Shown piece after piece: positions 45,399-54,521 of a DNA stretch of 64,000 bases. The stretch is from Helianthus annuus. Its lineage: Eukaryota > Streptophyta > Magnoliopsida > Asterales > Asteraceae. The first letter of the stretch is position 1. The number at the start of each line of letters is the position of its first letter. The notes beneath the pieces were generated by a model. It searched no databases. It saw only the letters and a list, made by a program, of their open reading frames with translations, and was not told the DNA's origin. The stretch is taken from the NCBI RefSeq assembly GCF_002127325.2, contig NC_035439.2, positions 138,385,901 through 138,449,900 of the forward strand, in the 5' to 3' direction. Position numbers and translations under genes: made by a program.

Positions 45399-46696
45399 AG
45401 CCAAACCAAACAAAATTCTGCAATTTCAAACATAAAACAAACAAACCTGCATAGTGTTGTCTAGGTTTAGCATGAGGCTGTAACGATTCAAGCCGCCTAA
45501 CAGGCCCCCACAGTCTTCTATGCAATTTACTCTGCACAACAATCAAATCACAAAATCAACCAACATTCCATTTTCAATCATCAAAATCCCATACAAGAAA
45601 CCCTAACATTGACTTCCACAAACACTAAAAATCCCATCTTTTTAGACAATATCAGTAAACCCTGTAACAAGATTCAGGGGCGAAGGATACGAGGGGCGGG
45701 GAGGAGGGGCGGGGAGGGGCGCCCGCCCCACCGAATTTTTCGCTCAGTAGTGTTATATATGTAGTTTTCGTATAGAAATTTGTGGGTATATACGTTCCCC
45801 CCCCCCCCCCGGGCCGAAAAATTCAAGCTTCGCCACTGACAAGATTCATCGAAAATGCATAATTCACAACTAGACATACACGAAACCCGACTTCCAGAAA
45901 CAGTAAAAATCCCATCTTTTTACTCAAAATCACTAAACCTGTTACAAGATTCATCAAATTTCAAAAATCCACAATCAGACATACAAGAAATACAAACATT
46001 GACTTAGTCAAATTTTAAAAAATTCCATCTTTTTTTACTCAAAATCAGTAAACCCTATAACAAGATTCATTAAAAATGCAAAATTCACAACTAGACATAC
46101 AAGAAACCCAAACATTGACTTCCACAAACACTAAAAATCCCATCTTTTTACTCAAAACCACTAAACCTATAACAAGATTCATCAAATTTCAAAAATTCAC
46201 AATCAAACATACAAGAAATACAAACATTGACTTAGTCAAATTTTAAAAAATTCCATCTTTTTTACTCAAAACCACCAAACCCTAAAACAAGATTCATCAA
46301 AAATGCAAAATTCACAACCAGACATACAAGAAATCCAAACATAGACTTCAACAAATACTAAAAATCCCATCTTTTTACTCAAAACCACTAAACCCTATAA
46401 ACAAGATTCACCAAAAATGAAAAATTCACTGAAAAGACATGAACTTTTAACAAAAAAATGAGATCTTGAAAGTGGGTTATGAGCAAGATTACATTGGGTG
46501 AAAGATCTGCATTCTGAAAGATAGGTCTCCAAGAGAAAATGGTAATAGCTTGATACTCAGTGAGGTTGTCATCTGTGTAGGAATATCTTGCAAGAAGAAA
46601 GTGAGTGAAAAGAGATAAAGCAGAGAGTACAAGTCCAACTAAGCCTACCCACTTCAATTTGGACTTGATTACCATCTTTCCTCCATCCCCTTTCAT
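41248..46696 (-). CDS. O-fucosyltransferase family protein (plant GT106/DUF246 type), ten exons
   Basis: Exons, minus strand: 46696-46493, 45531-45447, 45292-45222, 45135-45047, 44544-44301, 44152-44040, 42727-42637, 42557-42429, 42361-41811, 41743-41248. All have GT/AG borders and all phases agree, giving 690 codons plus stop. A downstream start at 46675 (MVIKSKLKWV) is equally possible and would give 683. Residues near the start form a signal anchor (WVGLVGLVLSALSLFTHFLL), so a type II Golgi membrane protein is expected. Family motifs: RFIFVRIRGGFHEIRSS, ICDAVVIARLLNATLVIPEI, GRPFIAYDPGMTRDALAYYG and PLMPEE before IGIILRAYGYSWDTIIYISG. The C-terminal 165 residues are acidic and Ser/Gly-rich. 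It would transfer fucose or a related sugar; the acceptor is not known. Introns 1, 4 and 6 carry mobile elements. Confidence 0.92.
42766..43035 (-). pseudogene. Fragment of a dispersed plant repeat-associated ORF, in intron 6
   Basis: The frame reads VIKHEKACLDNQHVFIPFAF, then DTFGFLAPEAVDLLSRVQRV and FAIQKGVAVQLVARLP. I recognise this block as one found at the C-terminal end of many poorly annotated, repeat-associated plant proteins; its function is unknown. It begins without a start codon context and is bounded by intron sequence, so it is a captured or retrotransposed fragment. Confidence 0.5.
43358..43633. mobile_element. 276-bp foldback MITE in intron 6
   Basis: Nearly perfect inverted arms of about 115 bp, from GAGTAAATTACGTTTTTGGC to its complement. 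The centre duplicates CATGGTCTCTATAACTAACC. The ends resemble Mutator-type MITEs at 24222 and 44567, but the flanks (ATAACAATA and TAATAAATA) are not a clean duplication. Confidence 0.75.
43715..43998. mobile_element. hAT-like MITE remnant with GGGTTGACCCG words, intron 6
   Basis: GTTTGGGTCAGTTTCAGGTT at left and CGACCCGCCAACCCACGAAC at right are the same vocabulary as 35515-36297. AT-rich centre. Ends and TSD were not resolved. Confidence 0.45.
44567..44977. mobile_element. 411-bp Mutator-type MITE in intron 4, TSD AAATCCGAT
   Basis: Inverted arms of about 180 bp start GAGTTAATAGCCAAAATGGT and contain CCCTGAGGTTTGC words. Exact 9-bp TSD AAATCCGAT at 44558-44566 and 44978-44986. It fills most of intron 4 (45046-44545) and ends 22 bases from exon 5. 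Confidence 0.92.
45359..45397. repeat. A39 homopolymer in intron 2
   Basis: A run of 39 A on plus (T39 on the coding strand), preceded by an ACAC run. On the coding strand it lies in intron 2 (45446-45293), about 65-105 bases upstream of the exon 3 acceptor. Confidence 0.9.
45570..46440. repeat. Minisatellite of ~115-120 bp in intron 1
   Basis: Units carry AAAATCCCATCTTTTTACTC, AAACCCTATAACAAGATTCA, ACATACAAGAAA and ACATTGACTT; about seven copies are seen, some short. One unit is split at ACAAGATT by the MITE at 45675-45838, and the other units show the empty site. Confidence 0.8.
45675..45838. mobile_element. 164-bp CAGTGGCGA-type MITE, TSD ACAAGATT
   Basis: Ends CAGGGGCGAAGG and CTTCGCCACTG; exact 8-bp TSD at 45667-45674 and 45839-45846. 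Carries a C14 run and the same core as 40403-40538 in the opposite orientation. Located in intron 1 of the O-fucosyltransferase gene. Confidence 0.9.
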
Positions 46697-46917
46697 CAGA
46701 ACTAACAAAGATTGTTTGATAGAGACACCCTTTTGCTATGTTTCTCTCTCACACACAAACACACAGTGTTTCTCTCTCTAGAATTATGAACAAGGTGGAA
46801 GAGTTGAGGGTTTGTGAAAAAAGTATTGTGAGTTGGAAGGTGTCAGTCGGACATGCTCGGTTTCTTGACAGAGATCAAGCTGTATCCTACTCCTCGATGG
46901 TGGCGCGTGAATCTTGG
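46697..46917 (-). other. 5' flank of the O-fucosyltransferase gene
   Basis: Pyrimidine-rich on plus (TTTCTCTCTCACACACAAAC), GA-rich on the coding strand, as in many plant 5' UTRs. No TATA box is obvious. Confidence 0.4.
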
Positions 46918-47735
46918 TCTTTGTTCTTTAAAATAAGAAAAAAAAAATATTAATGTTGTTATAAAATTAAAAATAAAAAGTTAACTTTTTGTCCCTGTTT
47001 TGAGGTTGATTTATAGATTTGGTCCCTTTTCTAAAATAGTGTTTATTATTCAAGTCCAATAACTCAATAAGTGATTTTGTGTTCTTTGTGGTTATATGTT
47101 TTTCCAACAAGAGGGTGGATTTCATAGTACTATACCTCGTTTTTAATGTTTTGTAGGAGAAGCGGTCCCAAACTATACAAATGGAGGAATGAGCCAAGCG
47201 AAATGGGGTTAGCGACAGATGGTCATAAAGTTTGGAAATTGATATGTCAAATAAAGCCGAGAATAACATGTGAGAGAGGGCGTGAAGAAGTTGATGTATT
47301 TGGTGCATGGTTTCTTTAGTCCTACGATTGTTTTATTGTTTAGTGTTACAGTAAGCTAGATTTATTGAATCAAGTTGAGCCATTAGTAGTCTTGAGTCTC
47401 CTACCTTTAAGTTTGAGAAAGGTTTGAGTTTTCTGTTGTCCAATTCTATGAAATTGGTTACTTTAAGGATAGAGGTCTCTTTAATTAGATCTTGAATCAA
47501 CATTATTTTTGGAGAGACTAAACTCAGCAATATAAATAATAGTACATTAACGATATTTATGATATTTGAAAGTGAAAATTGTAAACTTTGAATAACCAAG
47601 GATTATTTTGTAATTTGCACTTGTACTAAAAATTGATTTGGGTTCACCATAAGCTTTTAAAAAAAATTGGTTTGTTTCTAGTTTAGTTAAATTCTTATAT
47701 ATCTTTTTAAACGGATTAAATTGTCATTTTTAGTT
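46918..47735. repeat. Intergenic block, copy 1 of 2 (uninterrupted)
   Basis: Non-coding. It matches 50195-53480 once that copy's insertions are removed; shared strings include GAGGGTGGATTTCATAGTA, AACTCGTTTTTAATGTTT-like text near 47140, and CCTACCTTTAAGTTTGAG. It gives the empty sites for the insertions in copy 2. Confidence 0.78.
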
Positions 47736-48897
47736 TTTATGGTTTGGTCAGATTTCTCATTTCAGTCTAAAATGTTTTTTTTATCATTTGTGTCCCTAAC
47801 GTTTGTATTTTTTTTTTTTCATTTTCATCTATTTCGCTAACCACATCACTTTTTAACGTTAAGTTAGGGGCATTTTGGTCATTTTACCTATTCATTTTGT
47901 TTTTCTTTAACTCATTTACTTTATCTGCTTATTTTATAAACAAAATATTTTTATTTTTATAATATAAACCCACCCAACCCCCACCCCGCTCTCTCTCTCT
48001 CTCTAACTCTCTCTCTCCACTCTCCTTTTCTCTCTACAATCTCCACCACCGACCACCGTTACCCATCTCCACCACCATCACCCTTGTTTTTTCCAGGCAT
48101 AACCCCCATCATAACCACCATAGATTACCACCCACTACCCACCACGTCTCCCACCACCATCACCCACCACTACTACCGCCAATATTGTTGACTCGGCAGT
48201 TTAGAAGGAGACGTTGCCATGGTAGTTCGGTTTAGTGGTGAAAAGAAAAGGAGTTGTTGCTATGGCTCCAGTGGCGATAAAGGTTACAGATTCTCGTTTG
48301 ATTTTGGGTTTTTAGGTAGTTGCAAGTTTAATTTTGGGTTTTTGGTGTTAAACGGTGGTGGTGATGATTGCGATCGATAGTGGTCTGAGATGGTGGCTAG
48401 TGGTGTCGACATTGGTGATAGTGGTGGTGGCATTGATGATTGCGACGGGTGGTGGTGGGGGTGTGGTGGTTGCATCGGTAGGGCAGTAGTGGAGGTTGCA
48501 ATGTTGGTCGGTGGCGATGGTGGTGGCAAGTGGTGGTGGGGTTTCTCGTTTGATTTTGGGTATCTTATTTGATTTTGGGTTTTTAATTAGTTTCAAGTTT
48601 AATTTGGGTTTTTGGTTAATAGTGGTGGCGATGATTGTGACGATAGTTGTCTTAGATGGTGGTTAGTAATGTCGGCGTTGGTGATAGTGGATCATGGTGG
48701 TGGCGTTGGTGATTGCGGCGGCCGGTGGTGGTTGAAGTTGTGGTGGTTACAATGTTGGTAGGTGGCAATGGTGGTGTGGTGGGTTGTGGAAGGTGGCGAT
48801 GGTGGTGTGGTGGGTGGTGGAAGGTGGCGACGGTGGTGGCAAGTGATGATGGGTGGATCTTGATACTTGGGAGATATAAATGATTAAAGGTTTGTAA
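47736..48897. other. CCACC/GGTGG-rich region, possible Mutator-like cargo
   Basis: Starts with text like the 24222 element (GTCATTTTTAGTTTTTATGG, GTGTCCCTAACGTTTG), then a CT microsatellite (47988-48020), a CCACC-rich part, and GGTGG repeats to 48850 with an internal duplication (GATTTTGGGTTTTTAGTTAGT-like text near 48300 and 48575). No right terminal repeat was found. No protein is supported. Confidence 0.45.
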
Positions 48898-49430
48898 ATA
48901 TAGGGTTAGGATCAGGTGAGAATCACTAGGGTAATTGAGAACATTGAGAACAATTATGGAGAAGACATTTTTCCTAGGAAAATATATGAAAAAAGCGAAA
49001 AAAATGCTTTTTTATTTGGAAAAAGCACAAGTTTTCTGTCACTTTTTTTTATATATACACATATGTATAATGTCAATCTTTTAACTATACATATATGTAT
49101 ATACGTGATTAAAATTGAAACATAAGTATTATACATCCATGTTTGATAACACATATATGTATGTATAATAAATTAATAATTCTAAATATGTTTTTTTTTT
49201 CTAGTGTACATATGTATAAATACATGTTTAAAGTTGTCGTTCATATATGTTTCCTCATATACGCATATGTATAATTTAAAAATTGACAATATACACATGT
49301 GTATAATTAAAAATTATAATATATATACACATATGTATATATAAAAATGTCTTAGAGAAAAATGTGTGGCCTAGAAACGTTCACACGGTTCTCAATTCGC
49401 ATGTGTTTTTATTAGGATCCATACCCTACA
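48898..49430. mobile_element. Probable TIR element with ACATATATGTATA interior
   Basis: ATAGGGTTAGGATCAGGTGA at left is partly complementary to TAGGATCCATACCCTA at right, and GAGAACA / GGTTCTCAATT words pair just inside. The interior is full of ACATATGTATA palindromes. TSD not clear. Confidence 0.4.
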
Positions 49431-50194
49431 CACACATATAGGGTGAGGTTCATCTGCAAAGTGTATGAAGCATTTTTGGCCATCAAATGTGTTTGATTAA
49501 TAGTTGAGATGAGTGGCATTTTTGTAATATTTGTGTTTTAATTACCGATTGATTTGATAGGGGAGAGACATTTTGGTCATTAATCGTGTTTTTAATAAAA
49601 AGATCATCAATTTCTTTATTCTCGCCATTTCTTCTCGTTCCCTCTCTCATGAGAGATCATCTTCGATAAAACAACAATCCCTAAAATCAAAGATAAGGAT
49701 AAAAGATTCCGTCTACATTACAAACTCAAACGTAAGTCGAAAATGATCTTGTTTATTGTGTTTAAAAGCTGGTATCTCATACATCGGAGTGTAATTTTCT
49801 TTTTTCTTTAGGAACGAGAATGAGAATTGGCGATTAGAATGTAAAGCGTATCACGCCAGAATCAAGTAAAATAAAATCAAGTAGATCATCCACGGGTAAA
49901 TGTGTGTTTTTTTTTTTTTTGGCATTATGATTCTAGGGTTTTTTTTTTGTTGGTTTGTTGCTTCTGATCAACCATGAGTAAAGGTTGTTTTCAAAAGGTT
50001 TTTGTATGGTGTGTCTTGTACATTAGTTACATGTGCGTAATGTCATGTTAATTTTGGGGATTTAATAGTTTTTAGATGGTCTTTTCAATGGTTTATTTTT
50101 TATTTTTTTATTTTTGTTGATTAAGCGACTTTGACCATTAGCTAGGTGTTTTCAGCTCATCCATGAGACGGTGTGTTTTCCAGTTGACACAGTA
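49431..50194. other. Intergenic, no gene recognised
   Basis: AT-rich with T-runs at 49907 and 49940. A piece near 49620-49740 looks like a 5' leader (CTCGTTCCCTCTCTCATGAG) but is followed by no coding exon. Confidence 0.4.
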
Positions 50195-50604
50195 TTGTTC
50201 TTTAAAACAAGGAAAAAATAATAATGTTAATTAAAATATAAAAAAAATCACCATTTGTCCCTATTTTGAGGTTGGTTTACAGATTTGGCCCCTTTTTCTA
50301 AAATAGTGTGAATTCAAGTTCCATAAGTGCAGAGCCGTTACAATGTTTTTGGAGACCCTAAGCGAAACACAAAGTGGGGGCCCTTTAAATTTGTATAATT
50401 TTTTTTTTTCAAAAAAGGTATGCAAACAACAAAAAATATAAACTAAAAGCCCTCTTCCTGTTTCAAAAAAAGGTATGCAAACACAAAGTGAGCACTAGAA
50501 CAGCCAAATTCACCCAACAAAAAATAGAAACAAGCCATACAAACTCACCCTACATATGCAAACATTAAATAGGTGTTGAGGGCAATCATATGAGGGTAAT
50601 CATC

Positions 50605-51355
50605 CAGGGGCGGAACCACAAGGGGGTCCGGAGGGTCTGTTGACCCTCCGGCCGGCCAAATTTATATGTTAAGCTATACATGCAACGAATACACCTTTTG
50701 ATAGTCTGGACACTTTGACCCCTCAAAATGTATCTTGTACAACTGTTAAAAGTGAAGAAATGAGTGAAAAAATAGCACACTTGGCAACTCCGGCGGCCGG
50801 CGACGAGATCTGTAAATCAGCGGTGGAGAAAGTGAAATGAGGAAGATAACAAGTGGTTTACTAATAAAAGAATATAATAATATTTTAATAGATATGCACT
50901 ATACACTTGACAGTGACATTTCCGTATTCCTCTCGGTTAAAATGAGACCCGTTTATTTAACAAATAATAAATAAAAAGACAACTGATTTTAGTTTATGCC
51001 TTTCTATTATTTAATTATATGCTTTCATTAATTTATCAGTTAGTTTCATTAAGATTTTTTACTTTCCATTAATTTTTCCATAATTTTTTTTTTATCTTGA
51101 ATCAAGAAATATATAACCAGATTATATTTTTTCATTGCTAAAGTTTCACATTTTAATAAAAACTTTATAGTCGTTAGAAAAAGGAAAAAGATTATAAAAA
51201 GAAAGTCAAAACATATGGCCAAGAGGGCATCTTGTTAAATACAATAGCTATAATGATAAAAGAAAAGTTTGAAAACTAATGAGCTGATTTAAAATTAGCT
51301 AATATAAAAAAAATTATTCCGACCCCCCAGTTGAAAAGCTCTGGTTCCGCCACTG
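50605..51355. mobile_element. 751-bp CAGTGGCGGA-type element, TSD TAATCATC
   Basis: Ends CAGGGGCGGAACCA and TGGTTCCGCCACTG; exact 8-bp TSD at 50597-50604 and 51356-51363. Interior AT-rich, with GACCCTCCGG / GACCCCCCAG subterminal text. No transposase. Confidence 0.92.
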
Positions 51356-51457
51356 TAATCATCCGATCCCAATTTTTGGATACACGTGCGGGGTTGGAGA
51401 CAGCAAGAAAGGTTTCCCTTTTTTTTTACAAATAGAGCTGTTAATATTTGGGCCTTA

Positions 51458-51793
51458 AGAGCATTCACATCCAGCCCCCTAAAATTATACATACATTCCA
51501 CTAAAAAACAACACATATATCAATATATTTCCACTAAAAACAAATACTTTTTCTCTCTCCTTTTCAATTAAATAATATTTTTATACCTTTATCATTACAT
51601 TTTTCTCTCTCCTTCACTCACAACCACTTTCAATATATATTAAAAAATTATAGTGGGTGAACAGTGTCCCCCCAAATATACAGATGAACAGTAACATTTT
51701 CTCTCCCCTCCACTCACAACCATTTTTTATGCTCTTTATATTTTAAAAACCCCACACTCACAATTTAGTTCTTTGGATGTGAATGCTCTTACA
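51458..51793. mobile_element. Tourist-like MITE nested in the hAT element
   Basis: Inverted ends AGAGCATTCACATCCA and TGGATGTGAATGCTCT, next to TTA on the left and TA on the right, which fits PIF/Harbinger (TWA target). Two CTCACAACC-type tracts inside. Confidence 0.75.
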
Positions 51794-52318
51794 CTTTGTT
51801 TATGTAGGCCAAAACTAATGTAGTATATGAAACAAAATATAAATTCTGAGGCCCTTGATTTTGGAGGCCCTAGGCCTTTGCCTAGAGTCATAAGCCCTTG
51901 GGGCCGGCCCTGCATAAGTGATGTCATGAGAATTATGAGTTTTGTTTTCTTAGCGGTTATATGTCTTTCCAATAAGAGGGTGGATTTCATAGTAACATAC
52001 CTCGTTTTTAATGTTTCATAGGACAAGCGGTCCCAAAATCTACAAATGGAGGTATGGCCCAAGCAAAATGGGATTAAGAATGGATGGTCCTAAAGTTTTG
52101 AAAATTATTGTGTCAAAACCGAGAATAACAAGAGTGAGAGAGAGAGGCCGATGAAGTTGAGATATTGGTTCATGGATTTTTAGTCCTACAAATGTTTTAA
52201 TGTTTTGTCTAATATTATGGTAAGTTATATTTACCTAACCAAGTTGAGCCATTATTGTTTTTGAGTCTCCTACCTTAAGTTTGAGAAAAGGTTTTGAGTT
52301 TTCTCTTCTTGAATTCTA

Positions 52319-53092
52319 TAAGACCACACGAGGTGGGGGAGGACAAGCCCATCCATGTCACCCACACCACCCAGCCGCCCTTGGGCGTTGCCTCTTTCCA
52401 ATGGTAAGATGCTCATGGGCGTTGCCCCTATTCCATTCTTGACCAACTTGACATTTTAGCCCCTTTCCCGTTCCCCTATTGCCTTCCACCACCCCTCCCC
52501 TTTTGTGATGTGAAGAGCAAAACCCTCAAGGCCTATGTGGCGTCTACGTGGTCTACGTGGTAGGGCTTTGCCCCTTTGCTCTTGTCCATGACTCCATTAT
52601 ATTTATATATATATAGTTAACGAAGATTCATGAATAGTAATTTTAATTTTATAATAAGATATAGTTTTTTAATTATTTGTTATTTTAATAGTGTAATATT
52701 TAATTATTATATTTGCTTTTCACTTTTTAATATATTTTTATTTTTTTTTCTTTTCTTAAACCATATTTCGTCTCTCATTTATTTTCTATTTTTAATAATT
52801 ATTTTTTCCTTTTCTAAGTCATATTTCTTTTTTTAGTTAATTAGATATTTTATTAATAATTTAGATTCGATATTTTTTCCCTCTGACATTCTCGTATAAG
52901 TTTTGTTAAAAACAAACATGTATTCAAAATAGATTATTTATTTGTTATCATAAAACGGTACGATGATAAACTAAACCGATTCTCTGACAGTTTGCCTTTC
53001 TAAACAAGTTGCTTCTTTTTTCAAATAACGTTTGTTTTATCTTATCATTTGCTCCGTTTCGCTGCAACGCGCAACACCAACAAATCTAGTAT
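52319..53092. mobile_element. Composite insertion: small MITE plus Helitron-like 3' end
   Basis: Absent from copy 1 of the block. 52319-52600 starts GACCACACGAGGTGGGGGAG and ends TTGTCCATGACTCC, with partly complementary ends. 52606-53092 is AT-rich and ends CGCTGCAACGCG...CTAG followed by T, which resembles a Helitron hairpin plus CTAG terminus. The 5' TC end is uncertain. Confidence 0.4.
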
Positions 53093-53530
53093 AATCTAAA
53101 GCCTCTTTGATTAGATCATGAATTAACATTATTTCTGATGACTTATACAGCCTTATAAACAATGGCGGATAAATGATATTTGAAGGTGTTTGAAGACTCA
53201 TACAGCCTTATAAACAACGGCGGATAAATGATATTTGAAGGTGAAAACTCTAATTTTTGAATAACTAGGGATTATTTATTTAATAATTTCCTCTTATAAT
53301 AAAAACTAATTTGGGTTGTCCCATAAGGTTTAGTAATTTCCACTTATAATAAAAACTGATTTGGGTTGCACCATAAGGTTTTAATTAATTTTCTTGGGTT
53401 TATTTTCAGTTCAGTTAAATTTTTAAATATCTTGTTAAATGGAGTAATTCTTTTAACCATTTCAGCTATATATAAGAAAAAAAAAACATTTTTATTATTA
53501 TATGTATATATACTAGAGGCTTGTGCGTGC

Positions 53531-53772
53531 TAGGGATGATTTTGGTAATTGTATCGGTATCGAAAATTACCAAAAATGGGTACCAGTATCGGTACCAAGA
53601 ATGCTAGGTACGATACCGGTATTCGAAGATAAAAATCGGCGAAATACCGGTGTCGTACCGAATCGAAGGTACCGGTACCAAAAACTTCAAAAAGTGGGTA
53701 TTGAATAGCTACCGAAAATAATGCGCTACAGGAAATCCGGTACCGGTACCCGGTACCAAATGCTCATCCCTA
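53531..53772. mobile_element. hAT-type MITE with GGTACCGGTACC motifs
   Basis: Ends TAGGGATGATTTTGG and CTCATCCCTA. Flanks GTGCGTGC (53523-53530) and GTGCACAC (53773-53780) match at five of eight positions. ACCGGTACC / GGTACCG words repeat throughout, as hAT subterminal motifs do. Confidence 0.7.
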
Positions 53773-54237
53773 GTGCACACGATACAATGGGGAATGTAGA
53801 CACCGGTAATCACATAATATGTAATTTAAAAATATAAAAAGAAAACTATAACAGTATTATTTGCAAACTAAAGAGAATAAAATGCTTGTTTTTATGGTGT
53901 AACTTTTTTAAACAAAATATATTAACATATGAACAAGTTATGGCCGTTTAAAAACCGTTTGGATAATTGGTTCAAAAGTTAGCAATATTTTTAAAGATTG
54001 TACCATATGTTTAAAAGTTGTATAGTCTTAAAATTATGTAAAATTAACTTGTTGTCCTCCTTATCAGTGGTGGATCCTGTAAGATTAAATATATTATGTT
54101 TAATATTTAATCTATAGCCATCTTAATCATTTACATTATAGAGATCAAAATATATTAGAACCTATTATTTAATTAGTTGGTAATTGTTGATGGACCATAT
54201 TACCCTTAGTAACTAATTAGGTTTCCTCCTGGGTGCT

Positions 54238-54245
54238 TATATAAG
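54238..54245 (+). promoter_or_regulatory. TATA box in COP3 5' LTR
   Basis: TATATAAG in GCTTATATAAGGAGAG; same site at 60430-60437 in the 3' LTR. It predicts a start near 54270, about 130 bases before the ATG. Confidence 0.65.
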
Positions 54246-54400
54246 GAGAGTTATGTGGAGGTTTAAGGGTTACTCAGTTACACAATTCACACACCCCATT
54301 AGCCATAACATCATCACGAAACCTCCTCTCCTAACCGATACCCTTTTCGGTTTCTAAGTCCCCATCATCAGTTAGCATCCTAAGGAGGAACCAGATCAAG

Positions 54401-54458
54401 ATGACAGGCATGTCGAACTCCCTTACAGGATTCTCCTCTGCACTATCTGCTGTGACAG
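54401..54458 (+). CDS. COP3 predicted first coding exon, within the LTR
   Basis: ATG followed by 18 more codons (MTGMSNSLTGFSSALSAVT) plus one base. Donor CAG/GTATGA at 54458/54459 and acceptor TATCAG at 55851-55856 join it in frame to the main ORF; the junction codon is GCA, the same residue the unspliced downstream frame has at that point. The main ORF has no ATG near its capsid start, which supports this exon. Splicing is a prediction. Confidence 0.65.
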
Positions 54459-54509
54459 GTATGATTTATATTGTTTTCCTTCATGAACAAACAGAACTGA
54501 ACCAACATG

Positions 54510-54521
54510 TGGTATCAAAGC
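54510..54521 (+). promoter_or_regulatory. Primer-binding site of COP3
   Basis: TGGTATCAAAGC, two bases after the LTR end; one mismatch to the initiator-Met tRNA complement TGGTATCAGAGC. Confidence 0.88.

Larger units (their letters stand above)
50330..51912. mobile_element. hAT-type element with two nested insertions, TSD CATAAGTG
   Basis: Ends CAGAGCCG and CCGGCCCTG; exact TSD CATAAGTG at 50322-50329 and 51913-51920. Internal inverted text (GGAGACCCTAAGCGAA versus GGAGGCCCTAGGCC) relates its arms. Copy 1 near 47070 preserves the empty site. Elements at 50605-51355 and 51458-51793 lie inside. Confidence 0.85.
50195..53480. repeat. Intergenic block, copy 2 of 2 (split by insertions)
   Basis: The three homologous pieces are 50195-50329, 51913-52318 and about 53095-53480. 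They align in order with 46918-47735. Between them lie the hAT nest (50330-51912) and a composite insertion (52319-53092). A short internal duplication (TTATACAGCCTTATAAACAA near 53143 and TCATACAGCCTTATAAACAA near 53197) is specific to this copy. Confidence 0.75.
54078..54507 (+). repeat. 5' LTR of COP3
   Basis: TGTAAGATTAAAT to GAACCAACA. TATA box at 54238-54245, and an ATG at 54401 that opens 19 codons ending at a GTATGA splice donor (54459). Confidence 0.95.
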
